A DNA stretch of 64,000 nucleotides from Gammaproteobacteria bacterium (GTDB lineage Bacteria; Pseudomonadota; Gammaproteobacteria; Xanthomonadales; Wenzhouxiangellaceae): assembly GCA_021772985.1 (NCBI GenBank), contig JAJFKX010000008.1:226229-290228 (forward strand), given 5' to 3'. Shown here one piece after another: positions 1-8,724 of the stretch; position 1 is the first letter of the stretch; each line of letters begins with the position of its first letter. A model generated the notes under the pieces. The model made no database searches. It saw only the letters and a program-made list of their open reading frames with translations, and was not told the DNA's origin. The translations under genes were made by a program, and so were the position numbers.

Positions 1-961
1 GAGCTGCATGCTGTTGTCTGGATTGCTGCAGACTACGTTGGCGATGCTGGGGTGAATAAGGCTGTTCCGGTGCTTTGGAATAACGTTTGAGCCATTGGTC
101 GAGGGTCGATGAGGTGACTGGTTGGCTACCAAGCTTGTTGGTAATTTCGGCCGTCTGTTCAAGCGGATTATCCAGCCAGGTTTCAAAATCCATTAACAGG
201 ATTTGCGACGGAAAACGCTCGGCAGCATCCAGAAAAGCCAGCATGTGAGTTAACCAGGTAACCGCTATTTTTTTAGGTCGGTCAAGATCAGGGATACGGA
301 TTGGCAGATCTGGAATACGTTCCAGCAAATCCTGCATATGCGCCTGAATCAAGCCATCAATGTCGAGCATGTGCTGATCACTGCGCAGCATGGTGGCCAG
401 GTATACCGGCAATTTGACGCTCAACAGCAATAGCCGTTGTTGTCCAGGCAATGTCAGCACCGACTTGATCAGATTATTGCAGTGGCTGGTAGCCTTCAGT
501 ACTACCTGATTTTGTTGGGGTTCTGCCGGTCGCCCGAGGTAAGTTATGCAGGTGGTAAACCATTGTTGCCACTGGTCATTGTTAATACGATGCCAGCGCA
601 GATCGGTCTGCCGCTTTAAATCTGCCAGGGTGCGCAATACCTGTGGTTCCCGCAGAGCGTTGGTTTGTGGGTTATCGCCTAGAATTTGGGCCAGCAAAGT
701 TGAACCGCAGTGCCCGGCATGAAAAATCCATTGGCAATCAGGCACCTGGGAAGTTTGTTCAGCCAGTGAAGTAAGCGGTGTTCCCAGCCTTTTGAAATCA
801 CCAGCGAGTAAACGCTGGTCCATAAATGGCAACTGTCTGCGCTGCTGTGAGGGAATATGCAACCATTGACTCTGTGATCTGAGCAGGTTGATATCAAACA
901 ATAACCAATCAGGATTGGTCAAAGGGTTATCGCTTGCTGTTATTGATCTCACTGTAACCAT
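1..961 (-). CDS. P-loop sulfotransferase-like protein, C-terminus cut by window edge
   Basis: An open frame runs from an ATG at 961 off the left edge, giving about 320 residues with no stop. A TGA lies two codons upstream, so this ATG is the first possible start. Residues 78-91 (WIFHAGHCGSTLLA) match the 5'-PSB P-loop that binds the phosphosulfate of PAPS in sulfotransferase-fold proteins. A later acidic stretch with DFETWLDNP also suits that fold. The 80 residues before the P-loop form an extra N-terminal region. The acceptor cannot be read from the sequence. No strong ribosome binding site is visible. It lies upstream of the ubi genes on the same strand, with a 240-base gap that argues for a separate transcript. 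Function beyond the fold is inference. Confidence 0.7.
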   Translation of the reverse strand, partial: MVTVRSITASDNPLTNPDWLLFDINLLRSQSQWLHIPSQQRRQLPFMDQRLLAGDFKRLGTPLTSLAEQTSQVPDCQWIFHAGHCGSTLLAQILGDNPQTNALREPQVLRTLADLKRQTDLRWHRINNDQWQQWFTTCITYLGRPAEPQQNQVVLKATSHCNNLIKSVLTLPGQQRLLLLSVKLPVYLATMLRSDQHMLDIDGLIQAHMQDLLERIPDLPIRIPDLDRPKKIAVTWLTHMLAFLDAAERFPSQILLMDFETWLDNPLEQTAEITNKLGSQPVTSSTLDQWLKRYSKAPEQPYSPQHRQRSLQQSRQQHAA

Positions 962-1203
962 CGGTCATTAAACTCTTTATCCACGCAATAAATGCGGCTT
1001 ATTTATTCATTTCTCAGGTCAGCGTAACTGATCCATTAATGCGGTTACACTGCCAAAAGTTGGGTTGCAAAAACTATTTTTATCAGGGCCTGCACACAGC
1101 TAGCGCATGATCAGGCTCTAACTACTGAGATGCCGGAATGATGGAAAAAGTTGCGTATCTACGATGAACGGTGTAATCGGTAAGATTAATCCAGGTGGTA
1201 CAG
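962..1203. other. intergenic region, nothing recognised
   Basis: This stretch separates the end of ubiB from the start of the sulfotransferase-like gene. It must hold the promoter of the latter and the 3' end of the ubi transcript. I see no clear terminator hairpin, RNA gene or ORF in it. Confidence 0.4.
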
Positions 1204-2844
1204 TCAGCGGGTTGTCAAAAAAGCAACTACAGCGCCCAGCCAGGATGCCAGACTGAGGATGGGTAAGTCGAAAATATCTGGTCCAACGGGGTGCACCAGC
1301 AATACGGTTCCGCAGATCAACAGGCTGCCTGCCAATACTCCACCAGTAATACTGCGGCGCAGTTGACGCAGGTTTTCCGGCAGTTGCTCGAGCGCCGGGT
1401 GCTGCAGCTGTGTAGTAAGTTCTCCAGCAGCAGCTTTTTTAAGTGTGCGATGAATCAGTTCCGGCATATCGGGCGTGCGTTCCAGCAGCAACGGCAGGCG
1501 TTTGCGAATGGCTTTGAAGGTTGCAACCGGGCTGCGTTTGCTACGAACGATGCTTTCCAGTTCTGGTTTAGCAACGGCCCAAAGATCCAAATCAGGGTAT
1601 AAATCCCGGCCCAGTCCTTCAATATTCAGCAATGTTTTTTGCAGCATAATCAGCTGAGGCTGAATGGTGAGCTTGAACCGCCTTGCAGCCTGGAACAGTT
1701 TCATCAACATTTCACCAAATGAAATTTCACTCAGTGGACGGGTAAAACTGGATTCACAGACAGTGCGAATACTGGCTTCCATTTCATCCAGGCGTGTGTC
1801 AGCGGGGACCCAGCCGGCTTCAACGTGCAGTTCGGCGACACGGCGATATTGCTGGCTGAAAATAGCCAGAAAGTTTTCACCAATATAATATAAATCCTTA
1901 TTAGATAGCGAAGCGACAATACCGAAGTCCAAAGCGATGACCTGTGGGTCGTCAGGATTGTCTTTTGCTACCAGAATATTGCCTGGATGCATGTCTGCAT
2001 GAAACAGGTTATCGCGGAAAACCTGGGTATAGAACAAACGAACGCAGCGTATCGCCAGTCGCTCCAGATTGACACCATGTTTGACCAGAGCGGGCTTGTC
2101 CTTGATCGGGATACCATAAACGCGCTCCATCACCAACACCCGTTGCTTGCAATAGCTCCAGTACACTTCCGGAATATATACATCACGTGAGTTTTGGTGG
2201 TAACGACGCAGCAGGCTTGCATTGGCAGCTTCACGCTGCATATCCAACTCATCAAAAATATAGGTTTCAAACTCCTGCACCACATCCACTGGACGGATAC
2301 GCCGGCCTTCCGGGTGATAACGTTGTGCCAGTCTGGCCAGCGTTTTCAAAAGAGCAACATCACGGCTGATGCTCTGCTCAATGGCCGGACGTACAACTTT
2401 GACAACAACCGATTTGCCATCTTTGAGTTCGGCTGCATGGACTTGTGCAATTGAGGCTGATGCCAGTGGCTGTTCTTCAAAATTCAAAAAAACATCGTCA
2501 ATGTCTTGCTGTAGTTCGGCCTCAATAATTGCTCTGGCTTGAGTGCCTGGAAAGGGTGCTACCGCATCTTGTAATTTGGCCAGTTCATCAGCAATGTCGG
2601 ATGGCAGCAAATCCCGTCGAGTAGAAAGGACCTGACCAAATTTAACAAACACCGGCCCCAATTCCTGCAGTGCCAGGCGCAGGCGCTGTCCACGCGCTAA
2701 GGAACGGTTGTCACGGCGTCCGGGTATCAGCCAGATCAGCGGTCTGAACCAGGAAGAAATGTTGACCAGTTGATCCAGCCGATAGCGTCTGAGCGTAGTG
2801 CTGATGGTCAGCAATCGCCAACCGTGGCGTAGCGGGTTATTCAT
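1204..2844 (-). CDS. ubiB: UbiB, ubiquinone biosynthesis atypical kinase/ATPase
   Basis: A 546-residue ABC1/ADCK/UbiB-family protein, the usual bacterial length. The KxGQ motif (FVKFGQVLSTR, near residue 67) that covers the ATP pocket is present. So are the Ala-rich nucleotide loop (ASASIAQVH), the catalytic-loop equivalent (HADMHPGNILV) and the metal-binding ALDFG. Two hydrophobic segments at the C-terminus anchor it in the inner membrane. UbiB has ATPase activity and supports assembly of the ubiquinone biosynthesis complex. The start overlaps the end of ubiJ by four bases, so the pair is translationally coupled and lies third in a ubiE-ubiJ-ubiB operon, the standard gammaproteobacterial order. 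Confidence 0.96.
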   Translation of the reverse strand: MNNPLRHGWRLLTISTTLRRYRLDQLVNISSWFRPLIWLIPGRRDNRSLARGQRLRLALQELGPVFVKFGQVLSTRRDLLPSDIADELAKLQDAVAPFPGTQARAIIEAELQQDIDDVFLNFEEQPLASASIAQVHAAELKDGKSVVVKVVRPAIEQSISRDVALLKTLARLAQRYHPEGRRIRPVDVVQEFETYIFDELDMQREAANASLLRRYHQNSRDVYIPEVYWSYCKQRVLVMERVYGIPIKDKPALVKHGVNLERLAIRCVRLFYTQVFRDNLFHADMHPGNILVAKDNPDDPQVIALDFGIVASLSNKDLYYIGENFLAIFSQQYRRVAELHVEAGWVPADTRLDEMEASIRTVCESSFTRPLSEISFGEMLMKLFQAARRFKLTIQPQLIMLQKTLLNIEGLGRDLYPDLDLWAVAKPELESIVRSKRSPVATFKAIRKRLPLLLERTPDMPELIHRTLKKAAAGELTTQLQHPALEQLPENLRQLRRSITGGVLAGSLLICGTVLLVHPVGPDIFDLPILSLASWLGAVVAFLTTR

Positions 2845-3437
2845 TTTGCTGCCTGGGTGGCGATCAGTCGATCGACCCGCTCGGCGAGATCATCGACGGC
2901 ATCCAGAAAATGTTGCATTTCTGCATGTGGTATCAGTAGTCGTGACTCCTCCTGCAGATATTCACTGATCATTTCGGCGGTATGCAGATAATTGGTTTGC
3001 ACAGTGCCCAGCAGTTGTTGCAGCCCATTGGCTATTTGATAGCCTAACACCGGACCCAAACGTTGGCTTAAACCTTGTTCCCAATCCGGCTTGAAAGCGG
3101 CGAAATATTGCTGCCAGCGTTGCGCCAGGCTGGCATCACCGCTGATTTCTATACGCCCGCCAGGATTACCGTTTGCTGCTTGTAATGCCAGGCTTGCGGG
3201 AGTAGCACAAATAACAGTTACAGCCTGTGGTTCCGGCAAACTGGTGACCGAAACATCAGTATTGTTATCGGCTGCAAATTCCAGGCTGAAACCCAGACCC
3301 TGCAACTTAACGGCAAATGGTTCAGCTGGGATGCGAGGTAATTTGCCGGTGTGCAACTGCCGGGCGCGACCAAGGGTGGACTGAATCAGCCTGGCTGCCA
3401 GACGTGGTATAGGGGTTACAAAGCTGCGGCTGGTCAT
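2841..3437 (-). CDS. ubiJ: UbiJ, SCP2-domain accessory factor of ubiquinone synthesis
   Basis: 198 residues, similar in size to Escherichia coli UbiJ. The middle (about residues 40-120) has an SCP2-like lipid-binding pattern (GRIEISGDASLAQRW). The C-terminal part carries amphipathic, coiled-coil-like helices ending in DDLAERVDRLIAT, as in known UbiJ proteins. UbiJ acts with UbiK in the soluble Ubi metabolon, binding hydrophobic intermediates. The assignment rests mainly on its position between ubiE and ubiB, with a one-base contact with the ubiE stop and a four-base overlap with ubiB, because the family is poorly conserved in sequence. Confidence 0.88.
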   Translation of the reverse strand: MTSRSFVTPIPRLAARLIQSTLGRARQLHTGKLPRIPAEPFAVKLQGLGFSLEFAADNNTDVSVTSLPEPQAVTVICATPASLALQAANGNPGGRIEISGDASLAQRWQQYFAAFKPDWEQGLSQRLGPVLGYQIANGLQQLLGTVQTNYLHTAEMISEYLQEESRLLIPHAEMQHFLDAVDDLAERVDRLIATQAAK

Positions 3438-4264
3438 TAAGCAGTAACGCCACGATGAATAGCAACCATGCCGCCACTGAGATTGCGGTAATCGGCTGCT
3501 GCAAAGCCAGCGCCCATAAACATGCTTTTAAGTGCTTCCTGTGGCGGGTGTTTGCGGATGGATTCGGCCAGGTATTGATAACTGTCGGCATCATCCGCTA
3601 TTGCAGCGCCCAACTTGGGCAAAACATTAAATGAATACCAGTCGTAAAATTTACGAGGCAATTCATCCCTGACTTGAGAGAACTCCAACACCAATGCTTT
3701 GCCGCCGGGTTTTAAAACGCGTTGCATTTCCCGTAGTGCAGCAGGTTTATCGGTAACATTGCGTAACCCGAAAGCAATAGTTACCGCATCAAAATAGCGG
3801 TCTGGAAAAGGTAATTGTTCAGCATTAACCTGGGCATATTCAATGCCGCCGACCAGCCCCCGGTTGTGCAGACGGTTACGGCCTACACCCAGCATGTCGG
3901 CATTGATGTCGGCCAGTATTATTTGCCCACGGCCACGCATACGGCGATGCAGCAGAGTCGCGATATCGCCAGTGCCGCCGGCAAGATCCAGTACCTTTGC
4001 TTCAGGGCGAATACCACTGGTCATTACAAAATGCCGCTTCCATAGGCGATGTACTCCCAGTGACATCATGTCATTCATCACATCATAGCGTTGTGCAACG
4101 GAGCTGAATACCTGGTCAACCATGAGTCGCTTTTGGGTGACAGGCACATCTTTAAATCCAAAATGTGTTGTTGCTTGTTGTTTAGGTGCGGTCATAAATG
4201 AATGCAGTGTTGGGGTCACATCAGTTAATGGGTGATATTTTCGCATGCCTGAGAGAAAAAACAT
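3437..4264 (-). CDS. ubiE: UbiE, demethylmenaquinone/2-methoxy-6-polyprenyl-1,4-benzoquinol C-methyltransferase
   Basis: A class I SAM methyltransferase with the UbiE signature. It has TTHFGF near the start, [19 protein letters not shown], the SAM-binding loop [12 protein letters not shown], and the C-terminal GGMVAIHRG. It methylates carbon 3 of the benzoquinol ring in ubiquinone synthesis, and menaquinone where present. The frame opens at 4264, behind an AAGGA sequence at about 10-base spacing. However, family similarity begins at the ATG at 4195 ([14 protein letters not shown]), so the first 23 residues may not be translated. It is the first gene of the ubiE-ubiJ-ubiB operon. Confidence 0.95.
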   Translation of the reverse strand: MFFLSGMRKYHPLTDVTPTLHSFMTAPKQQATTHFGFKDVPVTQKRLMVDQVFSSVAQRYDVMNDMMSLGVHRLWKRHFVMTSGIRPEAKVLDLAGGTGDIATLLHRRMRGRGQIILADINADMLGVGRNRLHNRGLVGGIEYAQVNAEQLPFPDRYFDAVTIAFGLRNVTDKPAALREMQRVLKPGGKALVLEFSQVRDELPRKFYDWYSFNVLPKLGAAIADDADSYQYLAESIRKHPPQEALKSMFMGAGFAAADYRNLSGGMVAIHRGVTA

Positions 4265-4603
4265 AACCGTGCATTCCTTTGGCAGGCAATTTTAGGCGTC
4301 GAAGTTATGCTGGTAAGTTGTGTTTACAGGCACAATAATTGGGTCACTGTTTGTTGACAGGCATTTGACACAATTTGTATCAATTTAGGCTATTGCTTTT
4401 TTACAGGTATAAGCCTATCGCCGTAACTGCGCATCCCGAAGGAATGCGCTAGGCGCTGGTGTTGATCTGGGAGATGCCGGTAGAGACAACCGGTATGGGC
4501 GAACAACTCCAGTTGCTCTGCTGATAAAGGATTATCTGGCAGGTTAACGCCATGTCACATGTGACAATCAAGTCACCTGGCTCTAGATGTAAAGGAGTAC
4601 ATT
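4265..4603 (+). promoter_or_regulatory. structured leader region with hairpins and palindrome
   Basis: The 339-base gap between divergent ubiE and the secreted-protein gene has no ORF but clear structure. One hairpin is at 4429-4449, with a GCGCATCC/GGATGCGC-type stem (one bulged A) and a CGAA loop. A second at 4477-4493 pairs CCGGT with ACCGG, flanked by a GTTG/CAAC pair (4461-4464 with 4503-4506) that could close it. A perfect 14-base palindrome, TGTCACATGTGACA, sits at 4553-4566, 25 bases before a strong AAAGGAG ribosome binding site. I do not recognise a known riboswitch class. A 5' UTR with an operator or RNA element is an inference. Confidence 0.4.
4553..4566. promoter_or_regulatory. 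perfect palindrome, possible operator
   Basis: TGTCACATGTGACA reads the same on both strands and lies just upstream of the Shine-Dalgarno sequence at 4591. The size and symmetry suit a dimeric repressor or activator site. No regulator can be named. Confidence 0.35.
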
Positions 4604-4638
4604 ATGAGAGCATTTAAATACTCAAAAGTTGTAATTTC

Positions 4639-5343
4639 TTGTTGTGCCAAGCGTTTATCACGGCACAGTATTTTCTATTCAGTCTTGACTGCTTTGTATT
4701 GCTGTTCAGCGACTCTGCACATGGGTTGTCAGAGGATGCTGAGCATCGGCACTTCACCCCAACTCCATCGATTTCCGTGCGAGGTGATTCCAGTTTCGGG
4801 CCATTTGCAAACAACGCCAATGGTGTTGGTTTGAATTTATCCGGGACGGTCAAAGTTGAATCTGGAATATTGAGCAGTATGGCAAATTTTGATCAGCCAA
4901 CATTTACGGTAACAGGCGTTGGTGAAGCCGAAAATACCTATTTACAGCTAGTGCTTTTCGATAGCCCGGGAGCTGGCACGTTCACTCAGGCTGACTGGGT
5001 AGCCTCTGAATCGGTTAACTGTGGTGCTTTGGAAGTTAACGCTGTCACCACCATTATCAATGGTGAAGTAATCATTGATAATAATATTATCGTGCTGCCA
5101 CAAAACCCTTTACCCAATACCATTATTGACCTCGCACCTATGGGTTGGCCGGGGACTGTTATTATTCTTAATGAGCAAATCATTACCGGTGATTATCAGA
5201 GCAAGTTGAATGTGCTCACCAATGCGATGCATGTGGTGTTTGATATATTCGATTTTAATGTCGAGTTGACTGGAGGGGTTATTTTTGGCAGAAGCCAGGC
5301 TGCAATTACTGGTTGCAGGAACCCGGTCAGCGAAAATTTATAG
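4639..5343 (+). CDS. secreted protein of unknown function, start and body in different frames
   Basis: The body reads through 234 residues: NGVGLNLSGTVKVE, GEAENTYLQLVLFDSPG and further beta-rich sequence, ending TGCRNPVSENL. I recognise no domain. Its own frame offers only a TTG at 4639 with no ribosome binding site. The good start signals, AAAGGAG at 4591-4597 and ATG at 4604, feed a different frame. That frame reads a basic then hydrophobic signal-like peptide (MRAFKYSKVVISCCAKRL..) and stops at 4834. Joining the two frames somewhere between about 4680 and 4740 would give a normal exported protein. A one-base indel, a sequencing error or a frameshift are all possible. The gene sits between ubiE and hslU, where gammaproteobacteria usually have no such gene. 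Confidence 0.55.
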   Translation: MLCQAFITAQYFLFSLDCFVLLFSDSAHGLSEDAEHRHFTPTPSISVRGDSSFGPFANNANGVGLNLSGTVKVESGILSSMANFDQPTFTVTGVGEAENTYLQLVLFDSPGAGTFTQADWVASESVNCGALEVNAVTTIINGEVIIDNNIIVLPQNPLPNTIIDLAPMGWPGTVIILNEQIITGDYQSKLNVLTNAMHVVFDIFDFNVELTGGVIFGRSQAAITGCRNPVSENL

Positions 5344-5350
5344 CTAAACC

Positions 5351-5401
5351 AAAGTGTAACAACTACCCAGGTTAGGCCTGGGAACCGCTAGTTTACACTT
5401 T
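5351..5401 (+). repeat. nested inverted repeat (hairpin) after the secreted-protein gene
   Basis: The 9-base arms AAAGTGTAA (5351-5359) and TTACACTTT (5393-5401) enclose a second stem CCCAGG/CCTGGG (5366-5371 with 5377-5382). It begins seven bases after the stop codon. A terminator or mRNA 3' structure is likely, although the T-run is only three bases. Confidence 0.5.
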
Positions 5402-5415
5402 CGAGGTGAACAAGA

Positions 5416-5590
5416 ATGATCCTGAAAGCGTACTCTGGTGATTACCGGCGCAATACCTGCAATGTTGGACATCAGTGCGGTCGCAGATCAGCATTACTCA
5501 GATTTTGCAGCAAATCTTGGTATTGTTGAGTTGCTGGTCATCAATCTGGATGGTCGTGAGCGTGCTCCACAGTTGATCTTCAGCAGTTAA
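5416..5590 (+). pseudogene. small split ORF or gene remnant
   Basis: A GAGGTG ribosome binding site at 5403-5408 precedes an ATG at 5416, whose frame stops at 5529 after 37 codons. The sequence that looks protein-like is in another frame: from about 5444 it reads LVITGAIPAMLDISAVADQH and continues to DGRERAPQLIFSS with a TAA at 5588-5590. That frame has no start before the ATG at 5462. The pattern, good start signals in one frame and a plausible body in another, repeats that of the gene just upstream. A decayed gene or a one-base error is the simplest reading. No family is recognised. Confidence 0.35.
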
Positions 5591-5596
5591 AGAGGA

Positions 5597-5623
5597 AGAT
5601 GCCCGGATTCTAGCCGGGCATCT
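5597..5623. terminator. strong GC-rich hairpin between convergent genes
   Basis: A perfect 10-base stem, AGATGCCCGG (5597-5606) with CCGGGCATCT (5614-5623), has a seven-base loop. It lies between the plus-strand small ORF and the end of hslU on the minus strand. No long T-run follows on either strand, so it is a probable rather than certain intrinsic terminator. Confidence 0.5.
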
Positions 5624-5745
5624 AATAACGACATGCTGTCCATCACTGTTGATACTAGTAATAACAGCGCCCTGAAAAGCGATAGTTCAGCGAGCCGTCG
5701 CTACCTGAATTCGATCGATTCAATTAGCGCGAGATAAACCCCGGT

Positions 5746-7083
5746 TTATAGAATATACCGGCTTAAATCCTGATCCTCAGCAACATCACTCAAACGTTGA
5801 TTGACGTACTCGGCATCCACATTAATAACGTCATCTTGTTGATCCGGCGCAGAATAGGATAATTCATCCAGTAACCGCTCCATCACCGTATGCAGGCGTC
5901 GTGCACCAATATTCTCGGTGTTTTCATTAACCTGTGCGGCAATTTCCGCCAGCCGGGTTACTGCATCATCTGTGAAGCTCAAGGTAACGCCTTCAGTAGC
6001 CATCAAGGCAGTGTACTGACGGGTCAGTGATGCTTCCGGCTCGGTCAGGATACGGGCAAACTCATGTGCACCCAGCGCGGATAATTCCACCCGGATGGGT
6101 AATCGGCCCTGCAGTTCCGGAATCAGGTCGGATGGTCTGGACATGTGAAATGCACCGGACGCGATAAACAATATGTGGTCGGTGCGAATCATGCCGTGCC
6201 GAGTGGAAACAGTGCTGCCTTCAACCAATGGCAGCAGATCACGTTGTACGCCTTCGCGGGAGACATCCGAACCACTGTATTCGGTGCGGCGCACCACTTT
6301 ATCCATCTCATCGATAAACACAATGCCATTTTGCTCGGCATTGTTCATCGCCTGCTGTTTTACTTCCTCCTCGTTAATCATTTCACCGGCGGCTTCTTCT
6401 GTAAGTACCGGAATAGCGTCCTTGATCCGCATGCGTCGTTTGTGTTTGCGGTCACCGCTAAACTGTTTGAACATGCTTTGTAATTGCCCAGCCATTTCTT
6501 CCATGCCGGGCGGAGTCATGATTTCCACGCCGATGTTGCTTGAAACCTCCAGTTCAATCTCACGGTCATCCAATTCGCCATCCAGCAGTTTACGGCGCAT
6601 TTTTTGCCGGGTGCTTTGTTCAGATGGCGCTGGTTCCTGCGGTTCATTTTCGAATGCAGGCGTTTGCCGCTGAGGCAACAGAATATCCAGAACCCGATCC
6701 AGTGCTGCATCATGGGCACGTGGTTCTACCTTGGTAATCGCCTGTTCACGGGTCATTTTCAAGGATACATCAGCCAAATCACGGACAATGGATTCGACAT
6801 CTTTGCCCACATAACCCACTTCAGTGAATTTGGTGGCCTCAATTTTAATAAACGGGGCATTGGCCAGTTGTGCCAGGCGACGTGCAATTTCCGTTTTACC
6901 TACACCGGTTGGGCCAATCATCAAAATATTTTTAGGTGTGATTTCATTGCGCAGAGGTTCAGCTGTCTGCATCCTTCGCCAGCGATTTCGCAGCGCAATG
7001 GCCACGGCTCTTTTCGCGTCTTTCTGTCCGATGATGTATTTATCCAGTTCCTGAACTATTTCGCGGGGTGTCATGTTTGACAT
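5746..7083 (-). CDS. hslU: HslU, ATPase subunit of the HslUV protease
   Basis: AAA+ unfoldase of 445 residues from the chosen ATG at 7083 (Escherichia coli HslU is 443). It has the family start [10 protein letters not shown], Walker [10 protein letters not shown], the pore motif GYVG, Walker [10 protein letters not shown], the arginine-finger region ENIGARRLH and the C-terminal DLSRYIL that docks into HslV. The frame extends up to 7161, but that extension has no family similarity. HslU unfolds substrates and feeds them to the HslV peptidase. The peptidase gene, normally directly upstream, is absent here: the gene on that side is a divergent bufferin precursor. HslV must be encoded elsewhere or be missing. 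Confidence 0.96.
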   Translation of the reverse strand: MSNMTPREIVQELDKYIIGQKDAKRAVAIALRNRWRRMQTAEPLRNEITPKNILMIGPTGVGKTEIARRLAQLANAPFIKIEATKFTEVGYVGKDVESIVRDLADVSLKMTREQAITKVEPRAHDAALDRVLDILLPQRQTPAFENEPQEPAPSEQSTRQKMRRKLLDGELDDREIELEVSSNIGVEIMTPPGMEEMAGQLQSMFKQFSGDRKHKRRMRIKDAIPVLTEEAAGEMINEEEVKQQAMNNAEQNGIVFIDEMDKVVRRTEYSGSDVSREGVQRDLLPLVEGSTVSTRHGMIRTDHILFIASGAFHMSRPSDLIPELQGRLPIRVELSALGAHEFARILTEPEASLTRQYTALMATEGVTLSFTDDAVTRLAEIAAQVNENTENIGARRLHTVMERLLDELSYSAPDQQDDVINVDAEYVNQRLSDVAEDQDLSRYIL

Positions 7084-7182
7084 GGGCATTAAGCTATAAC
7101 CATTGAAGTTCCTGTTATGGTGCTTGTAATTGACCGATGCAAGGCCGTATAAGCTATACAAAGCGTATTATCTTGCTTGCTA

Positions 7183-7358
7183 TATAATGTGTCATGTTTT
7201 CATGGGAGGCTGACCTTGGATGCATTATCTGCATATTTGTGGGCAGCAATTTGAAAGCAAAATTTGATAATGCCGGTTGTATGCATGAGATCAAATTTGA
7301 TCAATCCAGATTGATGCGTTATCAATCTATAAGCTGAAACATCTAGGAGATATGTGTT
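7183..7358 (+). promoter_or_regulatory. promoter region of the bufferin operon
   Basis: The region holds a TATAAT box at 7183-7188 without a convincing -35 element. A perfect palindrome, GATCAAATTTGATC, is at 7289-7302, with a related AAATTTGAT copy about 25 bases earlier. An AGGAGA ribosome binding site lies eight bases before the ATG at 7359. The palindrome is a candidate operator; the regulator is unknown. Confidence 0.4.
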
Positions 7359-7817
7359 ATGAAACAAGCCATCGTACCTGTACTATCAGGCGTTGCTCTG
7401 GCAATGGCTGCAGCTGGCTGTGCCAGTAATGGTGCCGATGCTGTCGGTTCGACTGCGAGTAACGTTGACAGCACCGACTTAGTCCATTGTTATGGCGTCA
7501 ATGTTTGTGGTGGTCACAACGATTGTGCAACTGCCGACCATGCATGCGCTGGCCAGGGTTCCTGCAAAGCTACCGGTTTTGTTGGGATGCCATCTAAAGC
7601 TTGCGCGGATGTTGGTGGAGAAATCAGTGATGAATGGCGCGGTACTATCGCCAAGGCTGATCTGGTTCACTGTTATGGCGTCAATGTTTGTGGTGGTCAT
7701 AACGATTGCAGCACAGCTGAACACGCTTGCGCCGGTCAAGGTTCATGTAAAGGTACCGGTTTTGTCGGCATGCCTGAGAAAGCCTGCGGTGATATCGGCG
7801 GTAAAGTCGGCCCATAA
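7359..7817 (+). CDS. bufferin-type copper-binding RiPP precursor with duplicated core (BufA2-like)
   Basis: 152 residues. A Sec-type signal peptide ends near the C at residue 21 (AMAAAGC, lipoprotein-like but with an atypical lipobox). Then come two copies of a 47-residue core at residues 41-87 and 102-148, period 61, identical at 41 of 47 positions. Each copy has six cysteines (44, 50, 56, 63, 69, 82 and 105, 111, 117, 124, 130, 143) in the pattern [31 protein letters not shown]. Single-copy versions are known as BufA2-type bufferins, exported peptides whose cysteines are modified by an MNIO enzyme to bind copper. The downstream genes encode exactly that enzyme and its partner. The double core is unusual. 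Which cysteines are modified cannot be told. Confidence 0.82.
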   Translation: MKQAIVPVLSGVALAMAAAGCASNGADAVGSTASNVDSTDLVHCYGVNVCGGHNDCATADHACAGQGSCKATGFVGMPSKACADVGGEISDEWRGTIAKADLVHCYGVNVCGGHNDCSTAEHACAGQGSCKGTGFVGMPEKACGDIGGKVGP

Positions 7818-7842
7818 TAATACTGGTTGATAGCGGACGCTT

Positions 7843-8724
7843 GTGGCTGCAACAGCAGGTTCTTCAATTAAGCGCCCGTGTCTCGGTTTTGGATTGGGAT
7901 TGCGGACGGTACATTTCCAGCACGTACTGGAACACCACCCGAAAGTTGACTGGTTTGAAGTAATTTCCGAGAACTTTATGGTGGCGGGCGGCAAGCCTCG
8001 CCACTATCTCAGTGCAATACGCGAACATTACCCAATGGTGATGCATGGCGTTTCCTTATCCGTAGGTAGTACCGATCCACTGGATTGGGATTATCTGAAA
8101 CAACTTAAAACCCTGGCCAACGAAGTCCAGCCCGAATGGATTTCCGATCACCTGTGCTTCACCATGGCAGGTGGTGTAAACAGTCATGATCTGCTGCCGT
8201 TGCCATATGACGAGCAAACCATTCGGCATGTGGTGGATCGGGTGAATCAGGTACAGGACTTCCTGGGCCGCCGGCTGCTGCTGGAGAATGTCTCCAGTTA
8301 TTTGACCTACCAGCAATCGGTATTAAGCGAATGGGCGTTTTACCGTGAAGTAGTCGAGCGTGCTGATGCATTGATGCTATTTGACATTAATAACGTTTAT
8401 GTCAGTGCCCGCAATCATGATTTTGAGCCGCTTGAATACCTGGATGGTATCGATCCCGGTCGGGTTCAACAGTTTCATCTGGCCGGGCATACCGATCATG
8501 GCGACTATGTGGTGGATACCCATGACCATGATGTGCCTGATCCGGTCTGGGATTTGTATGTGCAGGCGCTGCGCCGATTCGGTCCTGTCAGCACCATGAT
8601 TGAGCGCGATGATGACATTCCCGAATTTGATGATCTATACGCTGAACTGCAGCATGCCAAGCAACTGGCGGTAGCGGTTTTTCCAGATATGAATGATCGC
8701 TCAACTGCTACGCGGGCAGCATGA
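7843..8724 (+). CDS. bufB: BufB, DUF692 multinuclear non-haem iron oxidase (MNIO)
   Basis: 293 residues with the DUF692/MNIO TIM-barrel pattern. Likely iron ligands and conserved motifs are E43 in ISENF, H68 in MHGVSLSVG, H103 in SDHLCF, E149 in LENVSSY, D181/N184 in DINNVYV, H212/H216 in FHLAGH, and DTHDH at 226-230. In bufferin operons this enzyme, with BufC, converts precursor cysteines to thiooxazole-type groups in the cytoplasm before export. The start is a GTG 25 bases behind the precursor stop. The C-terminus overlaps bufC by 32 bases. Family assignment is firm; the exact reaction on a duplicated core is inference. Confidence 0.9.
   Translation: MAATAGSSIKRPCLGFGLGLRTVHFQHVLEHHPKVDWFEVISENFMVAGGKPRHYLSAIREHYPMVMHGVSLSVGSTDPLDWDYLKQLKTLANEVQPEWISDHLCFTMAGGVNSHDLLPLPYDEQTIRHVVDRVNQVQDFLGRRLLLENVSSYLTYQQSVLSEWAFYREVVERADALMLFDINNVYVSARNHDFEPLEYLDGIDPGRVQQFHLAGHTDHGDYVVDTHDHDVPDPVWDLYVQALRRFGPVSTMIERDDDIPEFDDLYAELQHAKQLAVAVFPDMNDRSTATRAA

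Noticed and set aside
4604..4834. 76-codon ORF with strong ribosome binding site read as a gene of its own
   Set aside because: Only its first 35 or so residues look like a signal peptide; the rest is out of frame with the beta-rich body, so it is treated as the displaced start of the neighbouring gene.
6145..6673. Long plus-strand ORFs opposite hslU
   Set aside because: They are antisense to a fully conserved gene, have no family pattern and no start signals.
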